This document shows, in pieces, positions 7,181 through 15,839 of a stretch of DNA of 64,000 bases. The stretch's first letter is position 1, and each line of letters opens with the position of its first letter. Under the pieces are notes generated by a model, which saw only the letters and a program-made list of their open reading frames with translations, did no database searches and was not told where the DNA came from. Source of the stretch: UBA1127 sp034422455 (GTDB lineage: Bacteria > Chloroflexota > Dehalococcoidia > Lucifugimonadales > UBA1127); the NCBI GenBank assembly GCA_034422455.1, contig DAOUJQ010000009.1:1-64000 (forward strand), written 5' to 3'. A program made the position numbers and the translations under genes.

Positions 7181-8236
7181 ATGCCCACCTTCCCGCACGA
7201 ATATCTGCACAAGGTCACCTGTGAGATCTTCAAGGCCGCCGGGACACCAGAACAGGCCGCCCTCGACGTGGCCGACGGCCTGATCACGTCCAACCTCGCC
7301 GGGCACGACTCCCACGGCGTCGGGCAGATCGCCACGTACGTCGACCGCATCAAGGCGGGCCACATCGTGCCCGACGCGCCCTACGTGGTCGAGAAAGAGT
7401 CGGCGACGACCGCGGTCATCAACGGCAACTGGGGCTTCGGGTTCAACGTCACCAAGCGGGCGACGCAGCTGCTCATCGAGAAGGCGCTGGCGCAGAACAT
7501 CGGCGCCGTCACCATCTACCAGCAGAGCCACATCGGCCGGCTGACGCCCTACGCAGCCGCGTGCGCCGAGCAGGGCCTCGCCGCCATCATGTTCACCGAC
7601 TCCGGGCGCGGCCCCAAGGCGGTGGCGCCCTTCGGCGGCCGCGGGCGGCGTCTCGGCACCAACCCCGTCTGCATCTGCGTGCCCTCCAACGAGGACAGCC
7701 CTGTCTTCATCGACATGGCGAGCAGCGCGGTCGCGGCGGGCAAGCTGGCCGTCTACCGCCGTCGCAACCTGCCGATACCGACCGGCTGGATCGTCGACAA
7801 GGACGGCAACGACACCACGGACCCCAACGCCTACAACGAGGGCGGCGCGCTGCTGCCCATGGGCGGCGACCTGGGCTACAAGGGCTACGGCCTCAGCTTC
7901 ATGGGCGAGGTCTTCTCAGGCATCCTCACGACGCTTGGGTTCGGCCTGGACCCGGAGGGCAAGCACAACGACGGCAGCTTCATCGCGGCCTGGCGCATCG
8001 ACGCCTTCACCGACCTGGAGTGGTTCAAGCAGGAGGTGTCCGACTTCATCGCCTTCATCAAAACGTCGCCGTTGGCCGCCGACAGCTCCGGCATCCTGTA
8101 CCCCGGCGAGGCGGAGAAGCACACAGAGGCCCGCCTCCGCGAAGAGGGCATCACCGTGGAGGACTCGGTCTGGCGGGAGCTCACCGGCCTCATCGAGGAG
8201 TACGGGCTGCAGGAGGCCGTGGGTTCACCGGGGTAG
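7181..8236 (+). CDS. Ldh2-family malate/lactate-type NAD(P) oxidoreductase
   Basis: 351 residues from ATG 7181, chosen because GGAGAGGAA stands just upstream and family members start near this point; an in-frame start at 7109 would add 24 unsupported residues. GHDSHGVGQ (residues 41-49), the SHIGRLTPYA block and the glycine-rich C-terminal half fit the YlbC/ComC/Mdh Ldh2 superfamily, which oxidises 2-hydroxy acids such as sulfolactate, malate or ureidoglycolate with NAD(P). The fold is not the classical Rossmann LDH. The next gene starts 17 bases on. Substrate unknown. Confidence 0.85.
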   Translation: MPTFPHEYLHKVTCEIFKAAGTPEQAALDVADGLITSNLAGHDSHGVGQIATYVDRIKAGHIVPDAPYVVEKESATTAVINGNWGFGFNVTKRATQLLIEKALAQNIGAVTIYQQSHIGRLTPYAAACAEQGLAAIMFTDSGRGPKAVAPFGGRGRRLGTNPVCICVPSNEDSPVFIDMASSAVAAGKLAVYRRRNLPIPTGWIVDKDGNDTTDPNAYNEGGALLPMGGDLGYKGYGLSFMGEVFSGILTTLGFGLDPEGKHNDGSFIAAWRIDAFTDLEWFKQEVSDFIAFIKTSPLAADSSGILYPGEAEKHTEARLREEGITVEDSVWRELTGLIEEYGLQEAVGSPG

Positions 8237-8253
8237 GGCGGCGCTCCCCTCAC

Positions 8254-9024
8254 ATGGAGCCGCTTGGCATTTCCGCGGTCGCGCGTCAGCTTGCCAGGGT
8301 GGGCGTTCGGCCGGGACACGTGCTGCAGGTCCACACGGCGTTCTCAAGGGTCGGCCCCATCGAGGGCGGCCCGCGCGGGCTTATCGACGCCCTCCTCGAA
8401 GCCCTCGGCCCCGGCGGCACGCTGGTCATGCCGAGCATGACCGATGACGACGACCACTCCTTCGAGCCGCAAACCACGCCGTGCCTCGGCATGGGCGTGA
8501 CGGCCGACACCTTCCGGCGGCTGCCCGGCGTGCTCCGCAGCGACAGCCCCCACGCCTTCGCGGCAGCCGGGCCGCTGGCCGAGCGCATCGTCGCGCCGCA
8601 CCCGGTCGACGTCCCCCACGGCCCGGACAGTCCTGTCGGCCGGGTGCTGGAGCTGGGCGGGAACGTCCTGCTCCTGGGGGTCAGCCATGACGCCAACACG
8701 ACCGTCCACCTGGCGGAGTACATGGCGGGCGTTCGCTACCGGCGCCGGAAGTACGTGACCGTCATGCGTGACGGCGCGCCGAGCCGCGTCGAGTACGGCG
8801 AGATCGACCACTGCTGCGAGCGCTTTGCGCTCGTCGACGGCTGGCTGGACGAGCTTGGACTTCAGCGTCGCGGCGTCGTCGGGCACGCGGAGGCGCGGCT
8901 CGTGCCGGCACAGGCGGTGGTCGACGTAGTAGTGGAACGCCTGCGCGCCAACGAGACAGTCTTCCTGCACCCGCCCGGTGTTGACGCTGAATGCGACGAG
9001 GCGTGGGCGAGCCTCCCAGCGTGA
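8254..9024 (+). CDS. AAC(3)-family (aminoglycoside 3-N-acetyltransferase-like) protein
   Basis: 256 residues from ATG 8254. The N-terminal VRPGHVLQVHTAFSRVG, GGTLVMPSMT and the LLGVSHDANTTVHLAEY block with its conserved His/Asn are characteristic of the AAC(3) acetyl-CoA N-acyltransferase superfamily. Environmental members often modify metabolites rather than aminoglycosides, and nothing here indicates resistance. It ends immediately beside the stop of the convergent gene, with no base between the two stop codons. Confidence 0.8.
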   Translation: MEPLGISAVARQLARVGVRPGHVLQVHTAFSRVGPIEGGPRGLIDALLEALGPGGTLVMPSMTDDDDHSFEPQTTPCLGMGVTADTFRRLPGVLRSDSPHAFAAAGPLAERIVAPHPVDVPHGPDSPVGRVLELGGNVLLLGVSHDANTTVHLAEYMAGVRYRRRKYVTVMRDGAPSRVEYGEIDHCCERFALVDGWLDELGLQRRGVVGHAEARLVPAQAVVDVVVERLRANETVFLHPPGVDAECDEAWASLPA

Positions 9025-9885
9025 CTACTGCAAATACTCCCGCTGCCACTCCTCGTAGTCCGCGTTGGCGAGCGCCTGCGCCATGACCTCCGCGCTGGGC
9101 ACGCGATGGCTGAGGCCCGAGGGCTCGCCTCCGTCCGCGTGGTGCTTCAGCGCCTCGTAGATGCCCTGCACCATCGTCTGGAACGGCAGATGGCCCTTCA
9201 GCGCGATGCGCACTCGGTGCGCCGCCAGCCACGCCTGGTCCTGCAGCTCCGCCGGCGCCGAGCCGAGCATGAGCGGCAGGGTCGTGGCCGCCTCAACGGC
9301 CTCCACGTGCTCTTTGCCGGTGAGGCCCGTGAAGAAGAGCGCGTTCACCCCCGCCTCCTCGTAGGCCCTCGCGCGGGCGACCACACCGTCGATGCCCTCC
9401 ACCGGCATGGCGGCGCACCGGCCGATGACTACCGTCTCCGGGTCCCGCTTGGCAGCGACGGCCGCCCTCATCTTGCCGGCGGACTCTTCCAACGAGATGA
9501 CCGTCGCGCCGGTCACACCGAAGGGCGTCGGCAGCGCGGTGTCCTCGATGGACATGGCGCAGACCTCGGCTGCCTCCAGCTCGGAGACGGTGCGCATGAC
9601 GTTGAGGGCGTTGCCGTAGCCGTGGTCGGAGTCCACCATGAGGCTGATGTCGCTGGCCCGGGTGATGCGCCGCGCCTGGTCAACAAACTCGCTGAGGGTG
9701 ATGACGGTCAGGTCGGGCGCGCCGAGAACCACGCCGGAGGCCACGGACCCCGCGAACATCCCAATTTCGAACCCAAGCGACGCCGCCAGCCGCGAGGATA
9801 TCGGGTCGAAGACGGAGGCGGGCTGTATGCACTGCTCCTTGGCGAGGTAGCTGCGGTATCGTTGTCGCCGCTCAGTGGGATTCAT
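9025..9885 (-). CDS. Isocitrate lyase/PEP-mutase family, oxaloacetate decarboxylase-like
   Basis: 286 residues from ATG 9885, chosen for the GAAGGAG site upstream. DSDHGYGN (metal-binding aspartates) and SIEDTALP mark the PEP mutase/isocitrate lyase superfamily; FDPISSRLAASLGFEIGMFAGS resembles the oxaloacetate decarboxylase branch. It lacks the KKCGH cysteine motif of true isocitrate lyase. Expected to break or form a C-C bond on a 2-oxo diacid with Mg2+. The gene is alone on the minus strand, convergent with the AAC(3)-like gene. Confidence 0.8.
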   Translation of the reverse strand: MNPTERRQRYRSYLAKEQCIQPASVFDPISSRLAASLGFEIGMFAGSVASGVVLGAPDLTVITLSEFVDQARRITRASDISLMVDSDHGYGNALNVMRTVSELEAAEVCAMSIEDTALPTPFGVTGATVISLEESAGKMRAAVAAKRDPETVVIGRCAAMPVEGIDGVVARARAYEEAGVNALFFTGLTGKEHVEAVEAATTLPLMLGSAPAELQDQAWLAAHRVRIALKGHLPFQTMVQGIYEALKHHADGGEPSGLSHRVPSAEVMAQALANADYEEWQREYLQ

Positions 9886-10340
9886 GGCGCTCCTTCTCGC
9901 TATGGTGGTTCGGGGTGACAGCTTGGGCCTGCCGCATGCTAGCCGACACTGGCCTGTTTGACTATAGACCTCCATCCTCCGATGCCCATATCCCATTGGA
10001 CACTGACACGGCGCCGTTGCGCGCCTGACGAACCTGCCGCTACCCTCCCTCCATGGAGGATCAGGTTAACTACGGCCACCACGCCATTCAGCGTAACGTG
10101 CGCACCAGTTCGTCGGCCGATTCCGTGATTCGCAGCCTGGATCAAGTGCGTCGGGGTAGAGGAAAGAGGGGACTCGTTTCCTCAAATGTGAAATTGGTTT
10201 CGTAGCTGAAACGTGCCACGACAGCTACGAAACCAATCCCGAAACGAGTCCGGCGTTCGCAGCCCCGCAGCTGGTGATTCAACGGCGGCGGGACACACAC
10301 CCGGAGGACGGCGGTTGGAGTTGCGGGGGAGTCCGGCGTG
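9886..10340. other. Non-coding interval with one palindromic element
   Basis: About 455 bases with no credible gene. It contains the upstream region of the 9025-9885 gene, a partial companion-like motif (CCGCTACCCTCCCTCCATGG, 10035-10054) and a near-perfect palindrome (10170-10251). Both elements relate to the repeats at 2.7-3.0 and 27.3-27.8 kb. Confidence 0.7.
10170..10251. repeat. Palindromic intergenic element, copy 3 (near perfect)
   Basis: Outer arms GGACTCGTTTC (10170-10180) and GAAACGAGTCC (10241-10251). Inner 16-base arms ATTGGTTTCGTAGCTG and CAGCTACGAAACCAAT enclose AAACGTGCCACGA, which carries the family core ACGTGCCA. It could act as a terminator for the minus-strand operon ending at 10341. 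Confidence 0.8.
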
Positions 10341-11123
10341 CTAAGGCACCTGGAAAGTGGGTTCTCCGCGGAGGCAGGTCTGCTCCAGTCCGACGAGCAT
10401 CTGCTGCTCGATGTCGAGCCGCTCACGGAAGGCGCGGGCGGCGGTGAGCTGACGCTCCGTGGTGCAGCACCAGTAGGCGAGCGCCTCCCGCTCCCAGGGG
10501 ATGTGTGAGTCCACGTCTCCCAGGTAGACCCGGAAGAACTCCAGGTCGTGCTCTGAAACGCGGTAGTGGTCTCTCAAAGCCTCGTAGGCCCGGCCAAGGA
10601 ACTCCTTGCCGTACAGGTCCGAGGCGTAGAAGGTGGCGACGCCGTCCAGCCACGTCCAGTCCCAATACCGCGAATAGGTGCGGAGCGTCTGGATGGCAAA
10701 GTAGGTCCGCGTGAACGGCTTCCAGCCCTCCGCCTCGCCGGGGGCGAGGCCCACGCCCGCGCCGAAACGCAACCACAGCTCTTCCCACGATGGCGTGTCC
10801 GAGCCGGAGAGGTCGCCGACGACGTCCTCGCCCTCGATGTCCACGATGCGCCGCAGCATGTGTGTACGCGTGGGCTCGTCGTTGGTCTTGATGAAGATCG
10901 CGCCGGTGCTGTAGACCAGCCCCTCGTCCCAGTAGGAGTACAGGTCCTTGACCCACATCTGCAGATGCTCACGGGTCAACTGGCCGTCGCACAATGCCTG
11001 CAGGAATGCGGGCGATCCTGGACACTTGGCCAGAAACTGCTCGTCCAGGAGGACCAGAAAATCGTCGCCGGAGAGCGGCGGGACGGACAGCTCCTCCGGG
11101 CCGAGGGGCGGTTGCGCTCCCAT
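10341..11123 (-). CDS. PqqC-like heme-oxygenase-fold protein
   Basis: 260 residues from ATG 11123 with AAGGAG upstream. The all-helical sequence resembles PqqC/TenA-superfamily proteins, notably RRIVDIEGEDVVGD, WEELWLRFGAGVGL and SEHDLEFFRVYLGDVDSH. PqqC itself is a cofactorless oxidase; relatives include diiron oxidases such as CADD. Unlike its upstream neighbour it lacks a clean H-x3-D-x2-H motif, so a metal-free oxidase or binding role is possible. It is the last gene of the minus-strand catabolic block; no pqqA, B, D or E is present, so PQQ synthesis is not implied. Confidence 0.7.
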   Translation of the reverse strand: MGAQPPLGPEELSVPPLSGDDFLVLLDEQFLAKCPGSPAFLQALCDGQLTREHLQMWVKDLYSYWDEGLVYSTGAIFIKTNDEPTRTHMLRRIVDIEGEDVVGDLSGSDTPSWEELWLRFGAGVGLAPGEAEGWKPFTRTYFAIQTLRTYSRYWDWTWLDGVATFYASDLYGKEFLGRAYEALRDHYRVSEHDLEFFRVYLGDVDSHIPWEREALAYWCCTTERQLTAARAFRERLDIEQQMLVGLEQTCLRGEPTFQVP

Positions 11124-11150
11124 GGCATGCTCCTTGCTGGAAGCTGCGGC

Positions 11151-11873
11151 CTAGCCGCCAGAGGTCATCTGCAGACGCAGGATGTAGGCCCTACGCAGGT
11201 CCTCCTGGAGGTCCGGGGTGTTCACGAACCGGCGGGCGACCTCTTCATTGAAGTCCGCGTGGTCGATGTCGATGCCGGCATGCTCGTGGCGGTTCTCCAG
11301 CGCCCGGTCCGGGCTCTCGACGCCCCACTCGACGAAGCGCTGACGGTCCCGCTCGATGGCGGCGAGGAGCTTGTCCGACTGGATCTTGTTCTCGCCCTCC
11401 ATCACCATGCCGGACCCGATGGCGACGCCGAAGTGGCTGTCCCGCATCATCGCGACCCACCAACCTCGCTTGACCAACTCGCCGGGGTCGCAATCGCCCT
11501 TCTCCAGGGAGTCGACCTCCTCCGGGGTGACGCCGTAGGCATAGGACTCCCAACGCGAAAGCAGGGGATGGCTGACCTGTGCCCCGCCGACGGTGTCCTG
11601 TCCGCCCTCGTCCACCAGCTTGCGGAGCTGCATGCGCCGGCTCGCCTTGTCGGTCGTGTTCAGGTAGCGCTCACCCTCGAAGCGGTGGTTGATGTCGCCG
11701 CCCATGTGCGCACGGCGCTTGGCCGCGGCGAGGCGCGGGAACTCGTCCTTGCTCATGATCTCGCGGATGCGGAAGGGGAAACGCTCTCGCCAGTCGGCGC
11801 GGATGCCCTCGAGCTCCTCGATGAACTCGCCGGGCTGCAGGGCCTCTTGCCGGCCGTTCGTCTTCGTCGCCAT
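11151..11873 (-). CDS. Probable heme-oxygenase-like diiron oxidase (HDO superfamily)
   Basis: 240 residues, predicted mostly helical. It carries an apparently complete HDO ligand set: E89 and H102 (VDEGG...SHPLL), E160/E161 (VMEGEN), and H198-x3-D202-x2-H205 (HAGIDIDH). This is the pattern of the CADD/UndA/BesC/SznF enzymes, which use an Fe2 centre and O2 for C-C or C-N cleavage or N-oxygenation. It is 27 bases upstream of the PqqC-like gene and downstream of the ABC importer, so it may act on the imported compound. Assignment rests on motif reading. Confidence 0.6.
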   Translation of the reverse strand: MATKTNGRQEALQPGEFIEELEGIRADWRERFPFRIREIMSKDEFPRLAAAKRRAHMGGDINHRFEGERYLNTTDKASRRMQLRKLVDEGGQDTVGGAQVSHPLLSRWESYAYGVTPEEVDSLEKGDCDPGELVKRGWWVAMMRDSHFGVAIGSGMVMEGENKIQSDKLLAAIERDRQRFVEWGVESPDRALENRHEHAGIDIDHADFNEEVARRFVNTPDLQEDLRRAYILRLQMTSGG

Positions 11874-11924
11874 GCCGCACCTCCGTTTGGAACGCCGCGC
11901 CGTCCGCGGGACTTGCAGTCTGTG

Positions 11925-12941
11925 CTACACCTTGATGCACGCCGCCCAGTGACCGGGAGCATACTCCTTGAGGGGCGGGGTGACAACCTTGCAATCGTCG
12001 ATGGCGATGGGGCACCGGGTGTGGAACACGCAGCCCGTCGGGGCGTTCATCGGGCTCGGAATGGTGCCCTGCAGGACAATGCGCTCCCGCTGCGCCTCCA
12101 CGCGAGGGTTGGGGACGGGAACAGCCGATAGCAGCGCCTTGGTATAGGGGTGGAGAGGATTCTCGTAGAGTTCCGCGCGGTCCGCCATCTCCATGATCTT
12201 GCCCAGGTACATGACGGCCACGTTCTCGGACATGTGCCGCACGACGGACAGGTCGTGGGCGATGAACAGGAACGTCAGGTTGAACTGCTCCTGAATGTCC
12301 TCCAGCAGGTTGATAAGCTGCGCCTGAATCGAGACGTCCAGTGCCGATACGGGCTCGTCCGCGACGATAAAGTCCGGCCGTACGGCGATGGCGCGGGCGA
12401 TGCCAATGCGCTGGCGCTGGCCCCCGCTGAACTCGTGGGGGAAGCGGTCCGCCATCGAGGGGTTGAGGCCGACGACGCGAAGCAACTCCGAGACCTGCTC
12501 GCGAAGCTCCTTCTTGCCGCTCACCATCTTGTGGACCATCATCGGCTCGCCAATGATGGTGCCGACGCTCATACGGGGATTGAGGCTGGAATAGGGGTCC
12601 TGGAAGACCATCTGCATGCGCCGGCGCATGGCGCGAAGCTGTTTGGCGTTGGCATTGCAGAGGTCCACACCGTCCAGCCAGACCTCGCCGGAGGTGGCCT
12701 GGTTGAGCTGGATAATGCAGCGGCCCACCGTCGTCTTGCCGGACCCGCTCTCGCCTACCAGTCCAAGCGTTTGCCCCCGGGGTATCGAGAAGCTGACGCC
12801 GTCCACGGCCTTAATGTCGCCGATTCGCCTCTGCAGGATGAGGCCGGACGTCACAGGGAAGTGCATCTTGAGGTCGTTCACCTCAAGCAGCGGGCGAGCG
12901 CCCTGCTCCGCGGCCGGAACGCGGTCCTGCATCTGCGTCAT
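11925..12941 (-). CDS. Oligopeptide/dipeptide-type ABC importer ATPase (DppF-like)
   Basis: 338 residues from ATG 12941, which overlaps the stop of the upstream ATPase gene (ATGA). Walker A is GESGSGKTT, the signature FSGGQRQRIGIARA and Walker B FIVADEP; the C-terminal CVFHTRCPIAIDDC is the oligo_HPY cysteine motif of Dpp/Opp ATPases. It pairs with the ATPase at 12938-13951 to drive the two permeases at 14895-16784. Confidence 0.93.
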   Translation of the reverse strand: MTQMQDRVPAAEQGARPLLEVNDLKMHFPVTSGLILQRRIGDIKAVDGVSFSIPRGQTLGLVGESGSGKTTVGRCIIQLNQATSGEVWLDGVDLCNANAKQLRAMRRRMQMVFQDPYSSLNPRMSVGTIIGEPMMVHKMVSGKKELREQVSELLRVVGLNPSMADRFPHEFSGGQRQRIGIARAIAVRPDFIVADEPVSALDVSIQAQLINLLEDIQEQFNLTFLFIAHDLSVVRHMSENVAVMYLGKIMEMADRAELYENPLHPYTKALLSAVPVPNPRVEAQRERIVLQGTIPSPMNAPTGCVFHTRCPIAIDDCKVVTPPLKEYAPGHWAACIKV

Positions 12942-13951
12942 GCCTGGACCCCCTGCCCCGCGCCGGCAGTGACCCAGCAGGCCGCCGTGTGACCGTCGGC
13001 CACGGGCAACAGGGGCGGAGTCTCCTCGGCGCACCGGTCGACGGCGTACCTGCACCGCGGGCGGAACGCGCACCCGGCCGGGAGGTCCATCAGGTCGGGC
13101 GGCGCGCCCTCGATGGACTCCAGGCGCGTCTTGCGGCTCTCGTCCAGGCGGGGCACGGACTCGAGCAACCCCTGCGTGTACGGGTGTTGGGGGTTCTCGT
13201 AGATGTCGATGGCCGTGCCGCGCTCGATGATCTTGCCGGCGTACATGACGTTGACCCGGTCGGCGTACCGCGCGACCACGCCGAGGTTGTGGGTGATGAT
13301 GATCACCGCGTTGCCAAGCTGGTGGCTGATGTCCTTGATGAGCTCCAGGATCTGGGCCTGAATGGTCACGTCCAGGGCTGTGGTGGGCTCGTCAGCAATC
13401 AGCAGCTTGGGGTTGCAGCTCATGGCGATGGCGATCATCACCCGCTGCCGCATTCCGCCGCTGAACTGGTGGGGATACTGCTTCAGCCTGCTGGGCGCAT
13501 CCGGGATGCCCACCATCTCCAGCAGCTCTACGGCACGATTCTGGGCCTGGGAGCCCTCCATCTTGAGGTGGAGCTCCAGCGACTCCGTAATCTGCTTGCC
13601 GATGGTGAGCACGGGGTTCAGGGAGGTCATGGGTTCCTGGAAGATCATGGCCATGCGGTTGCCGCGAAGTCCGCGCATGTCGGCCTCCGACAGCATCAGG
13701 AGGTCCTCGCCCTCGAACACCACGCGGCCGTCGATGATGCGCCCGGGCGGGCTGGAGACAAGGCGCATGAGGGACAGGGCGCCGACGCTCTTGCCGCACC
13801 CGCTTTCGCCAACGATGGCCAGCGTCTCGCCTTCGCGAACGTCGTACGTGATGCCGTCGACGGCCTTCACAACGCCGCTTGGGGAGAAGAAGTGCGTCTT
13901 CAGGTTCTCCACGTAGAGAAGCTGGTCCCGGTACTCCTCAACGTACGTCAT
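12938..13951 (-). CDS. Oligopeptide/dipeptide-type ABC importer ATPase (DppD-like)
   Basis: 337 residues. Walker A GESGCGKS, signature FSGGMRQRVMIA, Walker B LLIADEPTTALD and the C-terminal CAFRPRCRYAVDRC motif. Its ATG overlaps the stop of the aldo/keto reductase gene by 4 bases and its own stop overlaps the next ATPase start, so three genes are translationally coupled. Confidence 0.93.
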   Translation of the reverse strand: MTYVEEYRDQLLYVENLKTHFFSPSGVVKAVDGITYDVREGETLAIVGESGCGKSVGALSLMRLVSSPPGRIIDGRVVFEGEDLLMLSEADMRGLRGNRMAMIFQEPMTSLNPVLTIGKQITESLELHLKMEGSQAQNRAVELLEMVGIPDAPSRLKQYPHQFSGGMRQRVMIAIAMSCNPKLLIADEPTTALDVTIQAQILELIKDISHQLGNAVIIITHNLGVVARYADRVNVMYAGKIIERGTAIDIYENPQHPYTQGLLESVPRLDESRKTRLESIEGAPPDLMDLPAGCAFRPRCRYAVDRCAEETPPLLPVADGHTAACWVTAGAGQGVQA

Positions 13952-14886
13952 GCCGTAGGCACCACCGCCTCAAGTTCGGCCAAAATGCCGGCGGGCAGCT
14001 CGCCCTTCTCCTCCGCCGCGCAGGCTTCCTCAATGTGGGCAACCTCCGAGAAGCCGATGACGGACGTCGCGACAATAGGGTTGCTGAGCACGTATCGGAC
14101 GGCACCCTCGACGGGCGCAATGTCGTGGGCCGCCAGGATGGCCTTGACCTTGTCGGCGCCAGGGTCCTCGCCCGCGCCGGCGAGCAGGCCGGCGGCCAGA
14201 ACGCGTATGACGATGATTCCCATGCCAAGCTTCGCAGAGCGGTCGAAGACCTGGCCGAAGTCACGGTCTACATCGGCCGCGGGGCGGACGGCGGAGGGGT
14301 TGATGACGTTGTAGAGGCCGTTGATGCTGTGGAACTGGCCGCTGTCAATGAGCTGGTAGACGCAGGACAAGAGGCCCCCATAGGCCGTGAAGCCAAAGAA
14401 GCGCACTTTGCCCTGCTGCTGTAGCACCTGGAAGGCGTCCAGCACGCCGCCGGGGGCAAGAACGTCGTCGACGGTCAACTGCGCGCCGACGCCCATGTCG
14501 GACCGCTCCGCCCGCTCCAGGCCGACGCGGTTGTGCAGCTGGATCAGGTCGATGGTCTCCACCTGGAGCCGCTGGAGGCTCTCTTCAACCGACTTGATTG
14601 TGTTGCCCTTGACGTCGTCCAGGTCGGGCAGCTCCAATGCGACCTTGCTGCCGATGACCGGCCTGGCCTTGAGCTCCTGCAGCGTTTCTCCGAGGTGGGT
14701 CTCGGAAGCTCCGGCGCCGTAGATGGAGGCGGTGTCGAAGAGGTTAACGCCGAGCTCCATGGCCCGCGAAACTCCTCGACGCCGCTCCTCCGGCGTGCCC
14801 TTCACGATCATGCCGGCGGTCGGGCCGCAGCCGAAACTGATGGCGGACACCTGCACGCCCGTATTGCCAAGCTCGTTGTATCGCAT
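13948..14886 (-). CDS. Aldo/keto reductase
   Basis: 312 residues from ATG 14886. The catalytic tetrad is visible: Asp and Tyr in FDTASIYGAG, Lys in VIGSKVALE and His in IQLHNRVG. It reduces or oxidises a carbonyl/alcohol with NADPH. It sits between the permease and ATPase genes, coupled to the DppD-like ATPase, so its substrate is probably the imported compound or a Rieske product. Confidence 0.88.
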   Translation of the reverse strand: MRYNELGNTGVQVSAISFGCGPTAGMIVKGTPEERRRGVSRAMELGVNLFDTASIYGAGASETHLGETLQELKARPVIGSKVALELPDLDDVKGNTIKSVEESLQRLQVETIDLIQLHNRVGLERAERSDMGVGAQLTVDDVLAPGGVLDAFQVLQQQGKVRFFGFTAYGGLLSCVYQLIDSGQFHSINGLYNVINPSAVRPAADVDRDFGQVFDRSAKLGMGIIVIRVLAAGLLAGAGEDPGADKVKAILAAHDIAPVEGAVRYVLSNPIVATSVIGFSEVAHIEEACAAEEKGELPAGILAELEAVVPTA

Positions 14887-14894
14887 GATGCCCC

Positions 14895-15818
14895 CTAGCG
14901 TTCGCCCAGGCTGCCGCGCATCGTCGGGTCCAGCAGGTCGCGCAGCGCGTCGCCGAACATGTTCCAGCCAAAGATTGTGAGACTCAGCGCGAGCCCCGGT
15001 GCAATGCCGAGCCACGGCGCCATCAGCATGTGTTGCCGCGCCTCAGCGGAGAGCATCCGTCCCCACGACGGGGCCGGCGGCGGAATGCCAAATCCCAGGA
15101 AGCTTAGCGACGCCTCGATGGTGATGGCCAGCGGAATCTCAATTGTCGCGAGGATGATGACCAGCGGCAGCACGTTGGGAAAGACATGCACGGCCATAAG
15201 CCGGAGGTCGCCGACGCCTACGGAGCGCGCCACCTCGATGTGCGGCCTCGCCATGACAGACAAGACTTGCCCGCGCACGACGCGCGACCCCCTGATGCCG
15301 AAGAGCAGTCCCAGGATGATGATGAGGGGCCAGAGCCCAGGCCCGGCGATGGCCACCATCGCCAGGGCGATGACGATTCCCGGGAAGGTCATCCAGCCGT
15401 CCACGAACCGTTGTATGATCTTGTCCAGCCAGCCGCCGTAGTAGCCGGTCAGCGTGCCCAGGGAGATGGCGATGCACATGGCGCCCGCCACAGCGCCGAA
15501 GCCGATGGAGACGGAGATGCGGGAGCCGTGCACGATGCGGCTGAATAGGTCGCGGCCCAGGTGGTCGGCGCCGATGATATGGTCAAAGCTGGGCGGCGCA
15601 AACTGCCTGTGGCGGTCGGTGTCGTTGTACTCGTAGGGCGCGATGAAGTCGGCGAAGATGGCCGTGAAGATCAGGGTGACGACGATGACCAGCCCGGCCG
15701 CACCGAGGGGCTTATAGCGAAACATTGTGACGATGAAGGAGAACAGACCGCGTGCCCACCGCAGGGGCAGCGGTCGGCCCGACTCCGCAGTTGGACGCAG
15801 GACGACTTCATCGGCCAT
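14895..15818 (-). CDS. ABC importer permease (DppC-like)
   Basis: 307 residues. One N-terminal membrane helix (GAAGLVIVVTLIFTAIFADF) is followed by a periplasmic loop with HIIGADHLGRDLFSRI, typical of DppC/OppC, and an EAA loop near EVARSVGVGDLRL that contacts the ATPases. Starts 21 bases after the partner permease. Confidence 0.92.
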   Translation of the reverse strand: MADEVVLRPTAESGRPLPLRWARGLFSFIVTMFRYKPLGAAGLVIVVTLIFTAIFADFIAPYEYNDTDRHRQFAPPSFDHIIGADHLGRDLFSRIVHGSRISVSIGFGAVAGAMCIAISLGTLTGYYGGWLDKIIQRFVDGWMTFPGIVIALAMVAIAGPGLWPLIIILGLLFGIRGSRVVRGQVLSVMARPHIEVARSVGVGDLRLMAVHVFPNVLPLVIILATIEIPLAITIEASLSFLGFGIPPPAPSWGRMLSAEARQHMLMAPWLGIAPGLALSLTIFGWNMFGDALRDLLDPTMRGSLGER

Positions 15819-15839
15819 AGCGGATGCTCTCCATGTCCA

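Noticed and set aside
8254..9024. Aminoglycoside resistance gene
   Set aside because: Only the broad AAC(3) superfamily is supported; no mobile or resistance context.
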